Below are positions 17,568 through 25,889 of a stretch of 64,000 nt of DNA, piece by piece; the first letter of the stretch is position 1; every line of letters begins with the position of its first letter. Where the stretch lies: NCBI RefSeq assembly GCF_947503385.1, contig NZ_CANNDO010000002.1, positions 744,001-808,000 of the forward strand. The letters are read 5' to 3'. The notes below the pieces were generated by a model. The model was not told the DNA's origin. It did no database searches and was given only the letters and a program-made list of their open reading frames with translations. A program made the position numbers and the translations under genes. This DNA is from an uncultured Tateyamaria sp. GTDB taxonomy: Bacteria > Pseudomonadota > Alphaproteobacteria > Rhodobacterales > Rhodobacteraceae.

Positions 17568-18023
17568 ATGACAGTTGTGAGACGTGGCACGGCGCGGATC
17601 GACGCGGGCGGTGCCGGTTCAGCACAGGGCCCCTACCGCGCGGAGTTGATCAGCGACACAGCCGGACTGACCCAGTTCGGCGCCTTTATCGAGGAACTGC
17701 CTCCCGGATCGCGGTCGTCGTTCAGCCATTGGCACGCAACCGAGGACGAGATGGTGCTGATCCTCGACGGCACCCTCACCGAAAACGGCGTTGAGACGAT
17801 CCTGTCGCCCGGGGATGCCGCCTGTTGGCGCGCGGGCGATCCCGTGGCGCACAGCATGTACAACCATGCCGACACAGTCGTCCGCTATGTGGTGATCGGC
17901 ACCCGCGTGACGCATGACACCGTCACCTATCCTGACCACGACCGCGTTCTGCGCTACGACCGCACGACGAACACCCGACGCTACACCACCCTCGATGGAC
18001 AGCCTGCCGACAAACCCGGCTAA
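17568..18023 (+). CDS. Cupin-domain protein
   Basis: Small soluble protein, 151 residues, with a single cupin barrel. Cupin motif 1 is SFSHWHATEDEMVLILDG (metal His, His, Glu) and motif 2 is around PGDAACWRAGDPVAHSMYN. The architecture resembles the oxalate-decarboxylase-like or sugar-isomerase-like single cupins for which no activity is established. ATG 17568 follows GAGAGAG. It sits between a terminator and a convergent acetyltransferase gene, so it is probably transcribed alone. Function cannot be assigned. Confidence 0.85.
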   Translation: MTVVRRGTARIDAGGAGSAQGPYRAELISDTAGLTQFGAFIEELPPGSRSSFSHWHATEDEMVLILDGTLTENGVETILSPGDAACWRAGDPVAHSMYNHADTVVRYVVIGTRVTHDTVTYPDHDRVLRYDRTTNTRRYTTLDGQPADKPG

Positions 18024-18105
18024 GGCCGTGTCTTGGCGCGCCCGACACGGGCCCAATAAAACATGTCGTGCGCGCGTATGCGCGCTCAATGTGGTCACAG
18101 CCCGG

Positions 18106-18582
18106 TCACAGAACGCGCGTCATCCGCAGGGACGGAAACGAAATTCCACCTTCAAGCGTCACGTCCATCGGTCCCACGGTCTCAAAGCCGCAGGCCTGAT
18201 AAAACGGCTCTGCCGTCACGGTGGCCCAGCATTCCATGCGCACCACACCTGCCGCCCGCGCCGTGTCAAAACAATGGGTCATCAATGCCCGTCCCACACC
18301 GCGCCGCAGCGCGCGGTCGTCCGTGACGACGTGGCGTATGTGACCAAGCCGCTCGTCCTTGCGATCCCGCGTCCAGCCGCCCGCCCCCAGCACGCGGCCC
18401 TCATCTTCGACAACGTAATAGGTGCCGCAAGCCAGCAATCTGGGCTGGGCGCGCGCAATGATCGGCAACGCCGTGACCAAGACCGAAGGCGCATAGTCCG
18501 CCTTGAGCAGTTTCGGATAGCTGCGCGCCAGCAGCATATCGACAGCTGCAAGATCATCGCGGGTTGTGGGGCGGATCATCAT
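18106..18582 (-). CDS. GNAT-family N-acetyltransferase
   Basis: Predicted acetyl-CoA-dependent acetyltransferase, 158 residues. It starts IRPTTRDDLAAVDMLL (beta1-alpha1 of the fold), has the acetyl-CoA pyrophosphate loop in RRGVGRALM, and ends with the ACGFETVGP beta-bulge motif. The start is ATG 18582, which overlaps the stop of the upstream 97-residue gene (ATGA); a longer reading would run through that gene in another frame. Substrate unknown. Confidence 0.9.
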   Translation of the reverse strand: MMIRPTTRDDLAAVDMLLARSYPKLLKADYAPSVLVTALPIIARAQPRLLACGTYYVVEDEGRVLGAGGWTRDRKDERLGHIRHVVTDDRALRRGVGRALMTHCFDTARAAGVVRMECWATVTAEPFYQACGFETVGPMDVTLEGGISFPSLRMTRVL

Positions 18583-18872
18583 GCCGGGACCTCTGGGCGC
18601 AGACGCACCAGATCGTAGACATAGCTGCGCGCGCCCTTGCACGACACCCAGCGGCCTTCGGGCGGGTGCGCGCCCTGCTCCGCCGCAGGCACGTCCCAGA
18701 GCCGCCCGGCCAGCGCGCCTGTGTCCGGGTCCAAAGCGACCCAGCCAAACACCGCGTCCCTGCAAATGGTCATGCGACGCTGATCGGTTCTGCGATAGAC
18801 ATCGGGGGCGGCCTGTACGAACCGGTACACCCGTCCGTCCACCCGTCTGCGCAATTCAAATCTGTCCGTCAT
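18579..18872 (-). CDS. Conserved-looking 97-residue protein, function unknown
   Basis: Short soluble protein starting MTDRFELRRRVDGRVYRFVQ. It is rich in Arg and aromatic residues, with no membrane segment or known motif. Its reality is supported by GGAGG upstream of ATG 18872 and by the exact ATGA overlap of its stop with the acetyltransferase start. The rpmG terminator lies immediately upstream, so transcription must come from read-through or from a promoter overlapping that terminator. I do not recognise the family. Confidence 0.7.
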   Translation of the reverse strand: MTDRFELRRRVDGRVYRFVQAAPDVYRRTDQRRMTICRDAVFGWVALDPDTGALAGRLWDVPAAEQGAHPPEGRWVSCKGARSYVYDLVRLRPEVPA

Positions 18873-18886
18873 AGGCCTCAGACCTC

Positions 18887-18926
18887 CAAAAACGACAAAG
18901 GCCGCGTCCTTGCGGCGCGGCCTTTG
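18887..18926 (-). terminator. Intrinsic terminator of rpmG
   Basis: On the minus strand an 11-bp stem (CAAAGGCCGCG / CGCGGCCTTTG) with a 9-base loop is followed by TCGTTTTT. It begins 24 bases past the L33 stop codon. Confidence 0.88.
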
Positions 18927-18949
18927 GAAAAACGAAAAAGGGGGCGATC

Positions 18950-19117
18950 TTACTTGATCTTGCCTTCCTTGTATTCCACGTGCTTGCGCGCAACGGGATC
19001 GTATTTCCGTACCACCATCTTTTCGGTCATGGTGCGTGCGTTTTTCTTGGTCACATAGAAGTGGCCGGTGCCTGCACTCGAGTTCAGGCGGATCTTGATC
19101 GTGGTTGGCTTGGCCAT
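18950..19117 (-). CDS. rpmG: 50S ribosomal protein L33
   Basis: Large-subunit ribosomal protein of 55 residues, translating as [20 protein letters not shown] with the lysine-rich tail [17 protein letters not shown]. The zinc-binding cysteines of the C+ form are absent, as in most proteobacterial L33 proteins (C- form). ATG 19117 follows AGGAG with good spacing, and a strong terminator follows. It is a stand-alone gene here. Confidence 0.95.
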   Translation of the reverse strand: MAKPTTIKIRLNSSAGTGHFYVTKKNARTMTEKMVVRKYDPVARKHVEYKEGKIK

Positions 19118-19263
19118 CTGGTCTCTCCTGCACCGCGGGGCGCACTGCTGGCCTGCGGGAAATTCTGTCTGAGCGCGCCTTTTACCGCGTGGCCCCCCCG
19201 AGTCAACCCATCAGCGCATGAGTTTCAGGCCGGAGCGACAGTTTCACCGCTCCGGCCCAGGCG

Positions 19264-19680
19264 TCACGCAAAAAGCACGCGGATCAACGGCCAACCGGTG
19301 ACCACCGTGGCCGCGACACCGGCCAGCCAGAAACCGCTGCGGATATAGGTGATGCCCAGCGCATAGGTGAGCGCGTGGCCGGCACGCAAGGCCAGAAACA
19401 CCAGCGCCGCCACAGCTGTCACGCCGGTGTTCAATCCCGCCATCACCAAAACCAGTGCGACAGGGGCAAACATCACGGCGTTTTCCACGTGGTTGGCGGT
19501 CGCCCGCGCCAAACGCCGCGATGTGGCAGGCATGTCCTGATCATCGCGATTGCCCAGCGCCCAAGCCGCACCCTTGGCCTTGTCGTTGTAAAGCTGCTGG
19601 CCAAAGACCAGCAGCAGCCATACCGCTGTCAGACCGGCCACGGCCCACAGTTCCGGCACCATCCCCTCACCCAACGACAT
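19264..19680 (-). CDS. MAPEG-family membrane protein
   Basis: Integral membrane protein of 138 residues with four hydrophobic helices. The family signature ARATANHVENAVMFAPVALV in the first cytoplasmic loop and RAGHALTYALG before the last helix place it in MAPEG (eicosanoid and glutathione metabolism-like proteins). Bacterial members mostly lack a known reaction. Its start at ATG 19680 lies 14 bases inside the end of the tautomerase gene, so the two form one transcription unit. Confidence 0.88.
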   Translation of the reverse strand: MSLGEGMVPELWAVAGLTAVWLLLVFGQQLYNDKAKGAAWALGNRDDQDMPATSRRLARATANHVENAVMFAPVALVLVMAGLNTGVTAVAALVFLALRAGHALTYALGITYIRSGFWLAGVAATVVTGWPLIRVLFA

Positions 19681-19864
19681 TGCCTCCGATCGCATAGCCG
19701 CCGGTCGCGGTCTCCATGATCTGCACGTTGATGTATTGGCGAATGTCGCCTTTCCCCGCGTCCAAAGCGACCGCCGCAAGACCGCCCGTCAGGGATTCGG
19801 CGATCTTGGTCTTTTCATCTGTGCTCCACGCGCCCGCAGGCACCGTTACCTTGATTGTCGGCAT
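19667..19864 (-). CDS. 4-oxalocrotonate tautomerase-family protein
   Basis: Small tautomerase of 65 residues; the catalytic amino-terminal proline (Pro1 after Met removal) is in place: M-PTIKVTVPAG. Members interconvert keto and enol acids or act on small unsaturated compounds as hexamers. The chain ends GGYAIGGNVVG. ATG 19864 follows AAGGAA. It overlaps the MAPEG gene by 14 bases and is divergent from a TetR-type regulator with a palindrome in the 89-base gap, so it is likely controlled by that regulator. Confidence 0.88.
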   Translation of the reverse strand: MPTIKVTVPAGAWSTDEKTKIAESLTGGLAAVALDAGKGDIRQYINVQIMETATGGYAIGGNVVG

Positions 19865-19888
19865 TGGTTTTTCCTTTCGTCGATGTTA

Positions 19889-19904
19889 TGCATCACACGA
19901 TGCA
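19889..19904. promoter_or_regulatory. Candidate TetR operator between tautomerase and tetR
   Basis: The palindrome TGCATC-ACAC-GATGCA sits in the short gap between the divergent tautomerase and TetR genes, 25 bases upstream of the tautomerase start. It is the only clear dyad in the gap and the natural place for repressor binding. Confidence 0.55.
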
Positions 19905-19953
19905 AAATCTGGCATAAAGGATAGGCGTTTGTTTTGCAACGCTTGATGTAAAA

Positions 19954-20517
19954 TTGGCGAGACCGCGTAAATTCGACGACGACGCCGTGCTGAATGCGGC
20001 CATGATGACCTTCTGGCGACATGGGTATGAGGCGACGACAACCCGGATGCTGGAAGAGGCGACCGGCGTGGGCATTCGCGGTCTTTTCAACGCGTTCGGC
20101 AACAAGGAAAAGTTGTTTCACACTGTACTTGCGCGCTATTTCGACACCGTGCACGCACAGCTTGCGCAGGTGTTTGCAATGCCAGGTCGTGACGCCATTG
20201 ACGCGGTGTTTGCCGGGTTTTCCGCCCCGGACCCCCCGGATGCGATCAGCCACGCAGGCTGTCTGATGGTGAACACGGTGTTTGAGCTGGAGCGCACCGA
20301 CGAGACGGTGCGCGCGCAGGTGGCGGCCTACCGCGCGCTCTGGAAGACGTCCTTTGCGGATGCGTTGGCCCGGGATGGGATCAGCGATGCGGACACGCGG
20401 GCCGAGTTTCTGGTCGGCGCATTGTGGGGGGCCTTGGGTCAGATCAAGCTGGCCGGTGACAAGGCCGCAGCAGTCCCCATGGCCGAGGTTATACGGTCGA
20501 CCGTACGGACATGGTGA
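19954..20517 (+). CDS. TetR/AcrR-family regulator
   Basis: DNA-binding protein of 187 residues with the TetR helix-turn-helix at residues ~8-55 (RKFDDDAVLNAAMMTFWRHG, GIRGLFNAFGNKEKLF), followed by an all-helical ligand domain with a C-terminal TetR_C-type region. The start appears to be TTG 19954: an in-frame stop is only 6 bases upstream and the next ATG would cut away the first helix. No good ribosome-binding site precedes it, so expression may be low. It is divergent from the tautomerase-MAPEG unit, which it probably represses. Confidence 0.87.
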   Translation: MARPRKFDDDAVLNAAMMTFWRHGYEATTTRMLEEATGVGIRGLFNAFGNKEKLFHTVLARYFDTVHAQLAQVFAMPGRDAIDAVFAGFSAPDPPDAISHAGCLMVNTVFELERTDETVRAQVAAYRALWKTSFADALARDGISDADTRAEFLVGALWGALGQIKLAGDKAAAVPMAEVIRSTVRTW

Positions 20518-20520
20518 TAT

Positions 20521-20916
20521 GCGCGGAGGGGCTGTAAGCCGGATTCTGTCTAGGGTGGTTGCCCACCCCGAGATGACCATTCCTCTTGGGATGCCGTTAC
20601 CGGCACCCCTCTAGCTGCCAACCCGGACCTGCTGGGGCAGAAGCAGCCCCGCCGGTTGCCCGGCGCGCGGTCCCTATTTGGCATTGCTCCCGGTGGGGCT
20701 TGCCATGCCCGGTCTGTTGCCAGCCCGGCGGTGGGCTCTTACCCCACCGTTTCACCCTTGCTGCGGCGGACCGCAGCGGTTTCATTTCTGTGGCGCTTTC
20801 CGTCGGGTTGCCCCGCCCGGGTGTTACCCGGCACCGTTGCCTCTGGGAGTCCGGACTTTCCTCCAAGGACGCTGGCGCAAACCAGTGCCCGTTGGCGGCC
20901 ATCCGCCCCTCCGCGC
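20521..20916 (-). ncRNA. rnpB: RNase P RNA (type A)
   Basis: Catalytic RNA of RNase P, which trims tRNA 5' ends. On the minus strand the conserved P4 region GGAGGAAAGTCCGGACTCC is near the 5' end, and the matching 3' universal segment ACAGAATCCGGCTTACAG near the 3' end. P1 pairs GCGCGGAGGGGC at the 5' end (down to 20905) with GCCCCTCCGCGC at the 3' end (20521 upward), which fixes both ends. Length is about 396 nt, normal for alphaproteobacteria. The 3' end is 3 bases from the stop codon of the convergent tetR gene. Confidence 0.97.
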
Positions 20917-20922
20917 CCGCTG

Positions 20923-20952
20923 CCCTTACGTGGGCGGGCGGGGGCACGTCAA
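20923..20952 (-). promoter_or_regulatory. Predicted sigma-70 promoter of rnpB
   Basis: On the minus strand TTGACG (20952-20947) is separated by 18 bases from TAAGGG (20928-20923). The expected start, 7 bases downstream, falls at 20916, which is exactly the 5' end given by the P1 helix of the RNA. Confidence 0.7.
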
Positions 20953-20976
20953 TGGCGACCGTTCGGGCAAGCGGAA

Positions 20977-21021
20977 CCTGCGGGAGCCTCCGGCGGGGAT
21001 TTTTTGGGGACAGAGACGGGG
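20977..21021 (+). repeat. 45-base repeat, copy 4 of the GC/T-rich intergenic family
   Basis: The element runs from CCTGCGGGAGCCTCCGGCGG through a T-tract to GACAGAGACGGGG. It is identical at 44 of 45 positions to the complement of 25073-25117, about 4 kb away, and is inverted relative to it. It lies between the rnpB promoter and the 3' end of the amidase gene. Confidence 0.85.
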
Positions 21022-21044
21022 ACAGTCGCACCCCATCTGCGCCG

Positions 21045-21695
21045 TCAGCGGCGGCTGAGCGCGTCGAAATCGGCTTGGGTCAGCGGTCCGCGCGCCTCTG
21101 GCCGATGCCGCAACCGCACCGCATCCAAGAGCGCTTGGGCATCCGCTTGGGCCGTATAGCCTGCGGTGCGGGCCAGTCGCATGAAATCCGCCGCAGTGCG
21201 TCCGTCCACGGACGGCACCAATGTCGGCGCCGCCAACCCCTTGGCTTCGAGCCTTTGCCAGTCGAAATGCGGGCCGGGGTCGAACTTGCGACCCGGGGCC
21301 ATGTCGGAATGGCCAATGACGTTTTCCGCTGGGATCGCCCATCCCATTAGGATGCGGTGCAGCAGGGCCTCAAGGCTTTGCATCAACGGTTCGGCAAATG
21401 GCTCTTGCCCATCATTGTCGAGTTCGATGCCAATGGAGCGCGAGTTAATGTCGTCCAAGCCATGCCACGCACCCGCACCGGCGTGCCATGCCCGCATCCC
21501 CTCGCCCACCAATTGGGTCACAGGGCCTGACTTGCAGATAACGTAATGCGCAGACACTTCCGCCGCCGGGTCGCAGAGCCGCTCAATTGCCGCCTCCGCC
21601 GATGCCATCGCGGTGTAATGCAGCACCACAAGCTGCGGCGTCAGACCGTCACGGCGCGGGCCACAATTGGGAGACGGACAGTGGTGGATGTCCAC
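21045..21695 (-). CDS. AmpD-like N-acetylmuramoyl-L-alanine amidase
   Basis: Zinc amidase of the amidase_2 (PGRP-like) fold, 216 residues; it cleaves the lactyl-amide bond in peptidoglycan or recycled anhydro-muropeptides. Zinc ligands are visible in VVLHYTAM, GHSDMAPGRKFDPGP and the intervening IGIELDN with its catalytic context; WHAG occurs in the substrate groove. No signal peptide is evident, favouring cytoplasmic recycling. The start is taken as GTG 21695 because the family begins a few residues before SPSPNCGPRRDG; GTG 21746 would overlap the upstream lipoprotein gene. Neither start has a clear Shine-Dalgarno sequence. Confidence 0.85.
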   Translation of the reverse strand: MDIHHCPSPNCGPRRDGLTPQLVVLHYTAMASAEAAIERLCDPAAEVSAHYVICKSGPVTQLVGEGMRAWHAGAGAWHGLDDINSRSIGIELDNDGQEPFAEPLMQSLEALLHRILMGWAIPAENVIGHSDMAPGRKFDPGPHFDWQRLEAKGLAAPTLVPSVDGRTAADFMRLARTAGYTAQADAQALLDAVRLRHRPEARGPLTQADFDALSRR

Positions 21696-21706
21696 CGGGG
21701 GCAGGC

Positions 21707-22540
21707 TCAGTTGCCAGCGGCGCGCCGGAAGGGCGCCGGGTCCCACGTGCAGGCAAATCCGTCCCCGTCCGGGTCAAGCCCCTTGCGGTCCCGCTGCGGA
21801 CCACCTGCGGCGAGAAAGGCGATCTGCGCCTCGTCCGCTGAATTGTAGACGGCGCAGTTGCGCTGGTGCTTTGCCGCGGATGCGATGCTGATCCGGCGGT
21901 GGACCCGCGTGCCCTTGGCGTGAGACGTGCGCAACGCATATTGCACCACGTTGGGTTGCCCGTTTCCAGCGCGCGAGGGCAGCGCTGTGGGCTGGACCAC
22001 GGTGTATTGCTGCTGGCGCTGTTGCAGACGCGCGGCATCGCCTTCGATCGACCGGCGCGAGGCAACCGCGTCAAAGTCGTTTTCGTCCGAAATGCCGGGG
22101 TTGTTCAGGATCACCGGTGCCGCGTTGGACGGGCTGGCGTTCACGACGTTCTCGCCCGAATTGGCGACGGCGGCGGCGGCGTCGTTCTGCTGCGCGATCT
22201 GGGCCAGTTCGGCGTCCAGCCCGGCGGGGTCGGTGACCGCGCGGGCCGTCTGGGTCGCGGGCTGTGGCTGGGCGACCTGCCGCGTCTGCACCAGCGCGTT
22301 TTGCTGATTGGCGGAAGCCGCTGGCGGCAGCGCCTGTGCCGCCACACCCGGCGCAGGCGGCACACGGGTGCCGGTTTGCAATTGCTGGGCACGCGCCTCG
22401 CGGGCGGCAAGTGTGGACGGATCGTCGAACCCCACACCGCGACCGGGGTTCACGACCCCTGCACCACTGTCGGGAATAGCTGGCTGACACGCGGCCAATG
22501 CGGCAAGCGCGCCCACAATCAATACACTACGGAATACCAT
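21707..22540 (-). CDS. Lipoprotein with C-terminal Excalibur-like DxDxDG motif
   Basis: Exported lipoprotein of 277 residues. The signal peptide ends in a lipobox (LAALAAC, Cys18). A long low-complexity Ala/Gln/Pro linker (~residues 40-180) leads to a compact C-terminal domain with NCAVYNSADEAQIAFLAAGG and DPDGDGFACTWDPAPFR. The latter resembles the calcium-binding Excalibur motif, where DxDxDGxxC is typical. It precedes the amidase on the same strand by 11 bases, so a role at the cell wall is plausible but unproven. Confidence 0.8.
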   Translation of the reverse strand: MVFRSVLIVGALAALAACQPAIPDSGAGVVNPGRGVGFDDPSTLAAREARAQQLQTGTRVPPAPGVAAQALPPAASANQQNALVQTRQVAQPQPATQTARAVTDPAGLDAELAQIAQQNDAAAAVANSGENVVNASPSNAAPVILNNPGISDENDFDAVASRRSIEGDAARLQQRQQQYTVVQPTALPSRAGNGQPNVVQYALRTSHAKGTRVHRRISIASAAKHQRNCAVYNSADEAQIAFLAAGGPQRDRKGLDPDGDGFACTWDPAPFRRAAGN

Positions 22541-22578
22541 TTCTGCTCACCCTTTGCCGGGATCTGTTTCGGCGTGGT

Positions 22579-24057
22579 CTACCACCATTTGCCGGGCTTG
22601 GCCACAAAACCCGCCCGCGCCTCAAGCGCGTAGGCGGTGTTCAGCAAATCACCTTCTTCCCACGGGCGGCCAATCAGCTGTAGCCCCAGCGGCAGGCCCT
22701 GCGCATCCAGACCGGCAGGCACAGAGATGCCCGGCAGCCCCGCCATGTTCACGGTCACGGTGAACACGTCGTTCAGGTACATTTGCACCGGATCATCCCA
22801 TGCCTCGCCCAGACCAAAGGCCGCCGACGGCGTCGCAGGCGTCAGGATCGCGTCGATCCCCGCCGCAAACACATCCTCAAAGTCCTTTTTGATCAGCGTC
22901 CGCACCTTGCGCGCGCGGTTGTAATAGGCGTCGTAAAAGCCCGCCGACAGCACATAGGTGCCGATCATCACGCGGCGCTTGACCTCGTCGCCGAACCCCT
23001 CGGCGCGGGTCTTTTCGTACATCTCGGTGATGCCGTCACCCTGATCCAGCTTGGCGCGGTGGCCGTAGCGCACGCCGTCGTAGCGCGCGAGGTTGCTGGA
23101 CGCCTCCGCAGGGGCGATCACGTAGTAAGCGGGCAGCGCGTATTTGGTGTGCGGCAGCGCGATATCGACAATCTCGGCCCCCGCATCACGCAGCATGTCT
23201 GCCCCGCGCGTCCACAGCGTCTCGATCTCGCCGGGCATCCCATCCATGCGGTATTCAGCCGGAATGCCGATCTTCTTGCCCTTGATATCGCCGGTCAGCA
23301 TCGCCTCGAAATTCGGCACAGGCAGGTCCGCACTGGTCGAATCCTTAGGGTCATGGCTGCACATCGCCTCAAGCATGATGGCCGCATCGCGCACCGATTT
23401 GGTCATCGGCCCCGCCTGATCCAGAGACGAGGCAAAGGCCACGATGCCCCAGCGCGAACAGCGCCCATAGGTGGGCTTGATGCCCGTGATGCCGGTAAAG
23501 GCCGCAGGCTGGCGGATAGAGCCACCCGTGTCGGTGCCCGTGGCCGCCAGACACAAATCAGCCGCAACCGCAGATGCCGACCCACCCGACGACCCCCCCG
23601 GGGTCAGCGCCCGGTCGTCCACCTTCCACGGGTTTACCGCGTTGCCGTAAACGGACGTCTCGTTGGACGAGCCCATGGCAAATTCGTCCATGTTCAGCTT
23701 GCCCAGCATCACCGCACCGGCCTCCAGCAGGTTGCCGCTGACCGTGCTTTCATATTCCGGCAGGAATCCTTCGAGGATGCGGGAGCCCGCTTGGCTCGGC
23801 ACGCCCTTGGTGCAGAACAGGTCCTTGATCCCGATGGGCAGGCCGCACATGGCAGGCGCGTCGCCGGCCTTGATGCGCGCGTCCGCGGCCTTGGCCTGCG
23901 CGGTCGCAATCTCGGGCGTGTGGTGGACAAAGGCGTTCAGCGCCCCGGCCCCGTCGATGGCCGTCAGGCAGGCGGCGGTCAGTTCCGCGCTTGTCGTGTC
24001 GCCCTTGCGCAGCGCGTCGCGCGCTTCGGCCAGACCCAGCTTGTTCAGATCGCTCAT
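22579..24057 (-). CDS. gatA: Asp-tRNA(Asn)/Glu-tRNA(Gln) amidotransferase subunit A
   Basis: Glutaminase subunit of GatCAB, which supplies ammonia to convert Glu-tRNA(Gln) and/or Asp-tRNA(Asn). It is 492 residues with the amidase-signature catalytic triad: Lys78 in GIKDLF, Ser156 in GGSSGGS and Ser180 in DTGGSIR. ATG 24057 overlaps the gatC stop by 4 bases. gatB is not in the window, which is common in this group where gatB lies elsewhere. Confidence 0.97.
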   Translation of the reverse strand: MSDLNKLGLAEARDALRKGDTTSAELTAACLTAIDGAGALNAFVHHTPEIATAQAKAADARIKAGDAPAMCGLPIGIKDLFCTKGVPSQAGSRILEGFLPEYESTVSGNLLEAGAVMLGKLNMDEFAMGSSNETSVYGNAVNPWKVDDRALTPGGSSGGSASAVAADLCLAATGTDTGGSIRQPAAFTGITGIKPTYGRCSRWGIVAFASSLDQAGPMTKSVRDAAIMLEAMCSHDPKDSTSADLPVPNFEAMLTGDIKGKKIGIPAEYRMDGMPGEIETLWTRGADMLRDAGAEIVDIALPHTKYALPAYYVIAPAEASSNLARYDGVRYGHRAKLDQGDGITEMYEKTRAEGFGDEVKRRVMIGTYVLSAGFYDAYYNRARKVRTLIKKDFEDVFAAGIDAILTPATPSAAFGLGEAWDDPVQMYLNDVFTVTVNMAGLPGISVPAGLDAQGLPLGLQLIGRPWEEGDLLNTAYALEARAGFVAKPGKWW

Positions 24058-24341
24058 TCCACCACCTTCGGCACAGCAAAGAACCCCTCGCGCGCATCCG
24101 GCGCATTGGCCAGAACAGCACCCTGCTGATTCCCATCGGTCACCTCATCCACACGCCGTTTCAGGCGCTGCGGCGTGACAGATGTCATGGGGTCCACCCC
24201 GTCGACATCCACCTCGCCCAGTTGTTCGATAAAGCCGAGGATCGTGTTGAACTCGGAGGCCAGCGCAGGCAATTGCTCCGGCTCGACCTTGATCCGCGCC
24301 AATTTGGCAACCCGCGCCGCGGTGCTTTCGTCAATGGACAT
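24054..24341 (-). CDS. gatC: Asp-tRNA(Asn)/Glu-tRNA(Gln) amidotransferase subunit C
   Basis: Small 95-residue subunit that wraps around and stabilises the GatA-GatB interface. It has the family's [18 protein letters not shown] start and the [14 protein letters not shown] segment followed by a basic C-terminal half. The gene overlaps gatA by ATGA and is its upstream partner. Start ATG 24341. Confidence 0.96.
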   Translation of the reverse strand: MSIDESTAARVAKLARIKVEPEQLPALASEFNTILGFIEQLGEVDVDGVDPMTSVTPQRLKRRVDEVTDGNQQGAVLANAPDAREGFFAVPKVVE

Positions 24342-24373
24342 GTCAGGGACCTCGTTTCGCTCTTCCCGCGGCT

Positions 24374-25030
24374 TTACCGTGCAGCCTGCGCACCTTCAAG
24401 GGCGTGACGGCGATAGACCTCGATCATCCAGCCCAACATGATGCCGTTGAGGATATGCCATGCAAAATGCGTGCCCAGTGGCCACGCGGCGCACAGCGTC
24501 TCGTCCAGACTGCGTGCAAGCAGCGACACCAGCAGGATCGCAGCCCCAATCGCAAAGCCGCGCGCCACCTGCGGCGCGCGGCGCTGCAAGAGCACCGCAT
24601 AGATCAGGATCAGCGTGGGCACCGGCATATAGCCCGCCGACACGCCAAAAATCGGCATATTCTGCCACAGCGGCACCGTCAGCGCAGCATAGGGCAGAAA
24701 CAGCACCACCCCCAACAGCGCGGCCCATAGCGGCATCCCCCACACGTCACGGTTCACTGCAAAAAGGTACAGCAGGATGAACAGTGCAATTGGCACCACA
24801 TCCGCAATCGCCGCCCAGACCTGCGCGTGGGTGTGAAACAGGTAACTGCCCAACCCGATCACAAACAGCACCGCCGCAAGCGCCCGCGCCAAGGGCACCC
24901 GGGCAGACCGCCGCCACATCCAGATCGCAACCAGCACAAAGGCCGCATTGGTCACCGCATTGACCGGTTCGGCCCAATAGGCCGGACCCAACCGCTCGCA
25001 ATACCCGTCTATCTCGCGCAACAAATCCAT
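24374..25030 (-). CDS. Alkaline ceramidase-family (PF05875-like) membrane protein
   Basis: Seven-helix membrane hydrolase-like protein, 218 residues. The residues expected for zinc are visible in LGSYLFHTHAQVWAAIAD (His and Ser/Asp context) and in GTHFAWHILNGIMLGW (two further His), as in the CREST/ceramidase superfamily. The N-terminal CERLGPAYWAEPVNAVTNA is also typical. Whether it acts on ceramide is unknown; many bacteria carrying it are not known to make sphingolipids. It lies 32 bases downstream of nothing related; gatC follows on the same strand. Confidence 0.85.
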   Translation of the reverse strand: MDLLREIDGYCERLGPAYWAEPVNAVTNAAFVLVAIWMWRRSARVPLARALAAVLFVIGLGSYLFHTHAQVWAAIADVVPIALFILLYLFAVNRDVWGMPLWAALLGVVLFLPYAALTVPLWQNMPIFGVSAGYMPVPTLILIYAVLLQRRAPQVARGFAIGAAILLVSLLARSLDETLCAAWPLGTHFAWHILNGIMLGWMIEVYRRHALEGAQAAR

Positions 25031-25072
25031 GCGCCCCAGCTAACCCCGCGCCCGCCCATGTCAAAGCGCCTT

Positions 25073-25117
25073 CCCCGTCTCTGTCCCAAAAAAATCCCCG
25101 CCGGAGGCTCCCGCAGG
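25073..25117 (-). repeat. 45-base repeat, copy 5 of the GC/T-rich intergenic family
   Basis: The complement matches 20977-21021 at 44 of 45 positions, differing only inside the T-tract. It lies in the 128-base gap between the divergent ceramidase-like and UPF0173 genes, upstream of both. Confidence 0.85.
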
Positions 25118-25158
25118 CCCGCCTCCCGCGCTACGCTTGGCAAAAGGGGAGGAACGAT

Positions 25159-25851
25159 ATGAATATCATCTGGCTCGGCCACGGCAGCTTCCGCATCGAA
25201 ATCGGCGATCAGGTCCTGCTGATCGACCCCTGGCTCAGCGGCAATCCGATGCTGCCCGAGGATCAGCACGGGCCCGCGACCCAAGGGGCCACGCATATCC
25301 TTGTGACCCATGGCCATTCCGACCACACCGACGGCGTCGCGGAGCTGAGCAAGGCCAAGGGGATACCCCTGTCTGCAACCTACGAACTTGGCCGCTACCT
25401 GCATGGCAAGGGCGCGGTCGAGGGGCACGCCTTCCACCGCGGTGGCACCATCACGCTCGGCACTGCGAGCGCAACGCTCGTGCCTGCGTCCCACTCGTCA
25501 TCCGTGCCGACCGAGGCGGGCGATGTCTATACCGGCGTGCCCTGCGGCTACATCATCCGCGGCGAGGGCAAGGTGATCTATTTCTCCGGCGACACCGATA
25601 TCATGGCCGACATGCAGTGGATGGGGGATTTCTACAAACCCGATATCGGCATCCTGTCGGCGGGCGGGTATTTTACCATGGACATGGAGGGGGCGGCCTT
25701 TGCCGCACGGCATTTTTTCCACTTTGGCACGGTGATCCCATGCCACTACCGGACATTCCCCCTGCTGGAACAGAACGCCTCGGCCCTTCGGCGCGGCCTG
25801 CCGGGCGTGGATGTCATCGAACCGCAGATCATGCAGCCGATCCCGCTCTGA
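25159..25851 (+). CDS. UPF0173 metallo-beta-lactamase-fold hydrolase
   Basis: Metal-dependent hydrolase, 230 residues, of the YtkL/UPF0173 group. The zinc site motif THGHSDHTDG (HxHxDH) is at residues ~53-60, with further ligands in VPASHSSS, FSGDTDIMAD and CHYRTFP. ATG 25159 follows AGGGGAGGA. Biochemical function of the family is not settled. It is convergent with tadA. Confidence 0.9.
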   Translation: MNIIWLGHGSFRIEIGDQVLLIDPWLSGNPMLPEDQHGPATQGATHILVTHGHSDHTDGVAELSKAKGIPLSATYELGRYLHGKGAVEGHAFHRGGTITLGTASATLVPASHSSSVPTEAGDVYTGVPCGYIIRGEGKVIYFSGDTDIMADMQWMGDFYKPDIGILSAGGYFTMDMEGAAFAARHFFHFGTVIPCHYRTFPLLEQNASALRRGLPGVDVIEPQIMQPIPL

Positions 25852-25889
25852 GCACGGGCGGGTGGGGGGGGTGTGGTGGCGCACCGCCG

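Noticed and set aside
20492-20505. TACGGTCGACCGTA palindrome as the rnpB terminator
   Set aside because: It lies within the tetR coding end, has no loop or U-tract, and may be a chance dyad.
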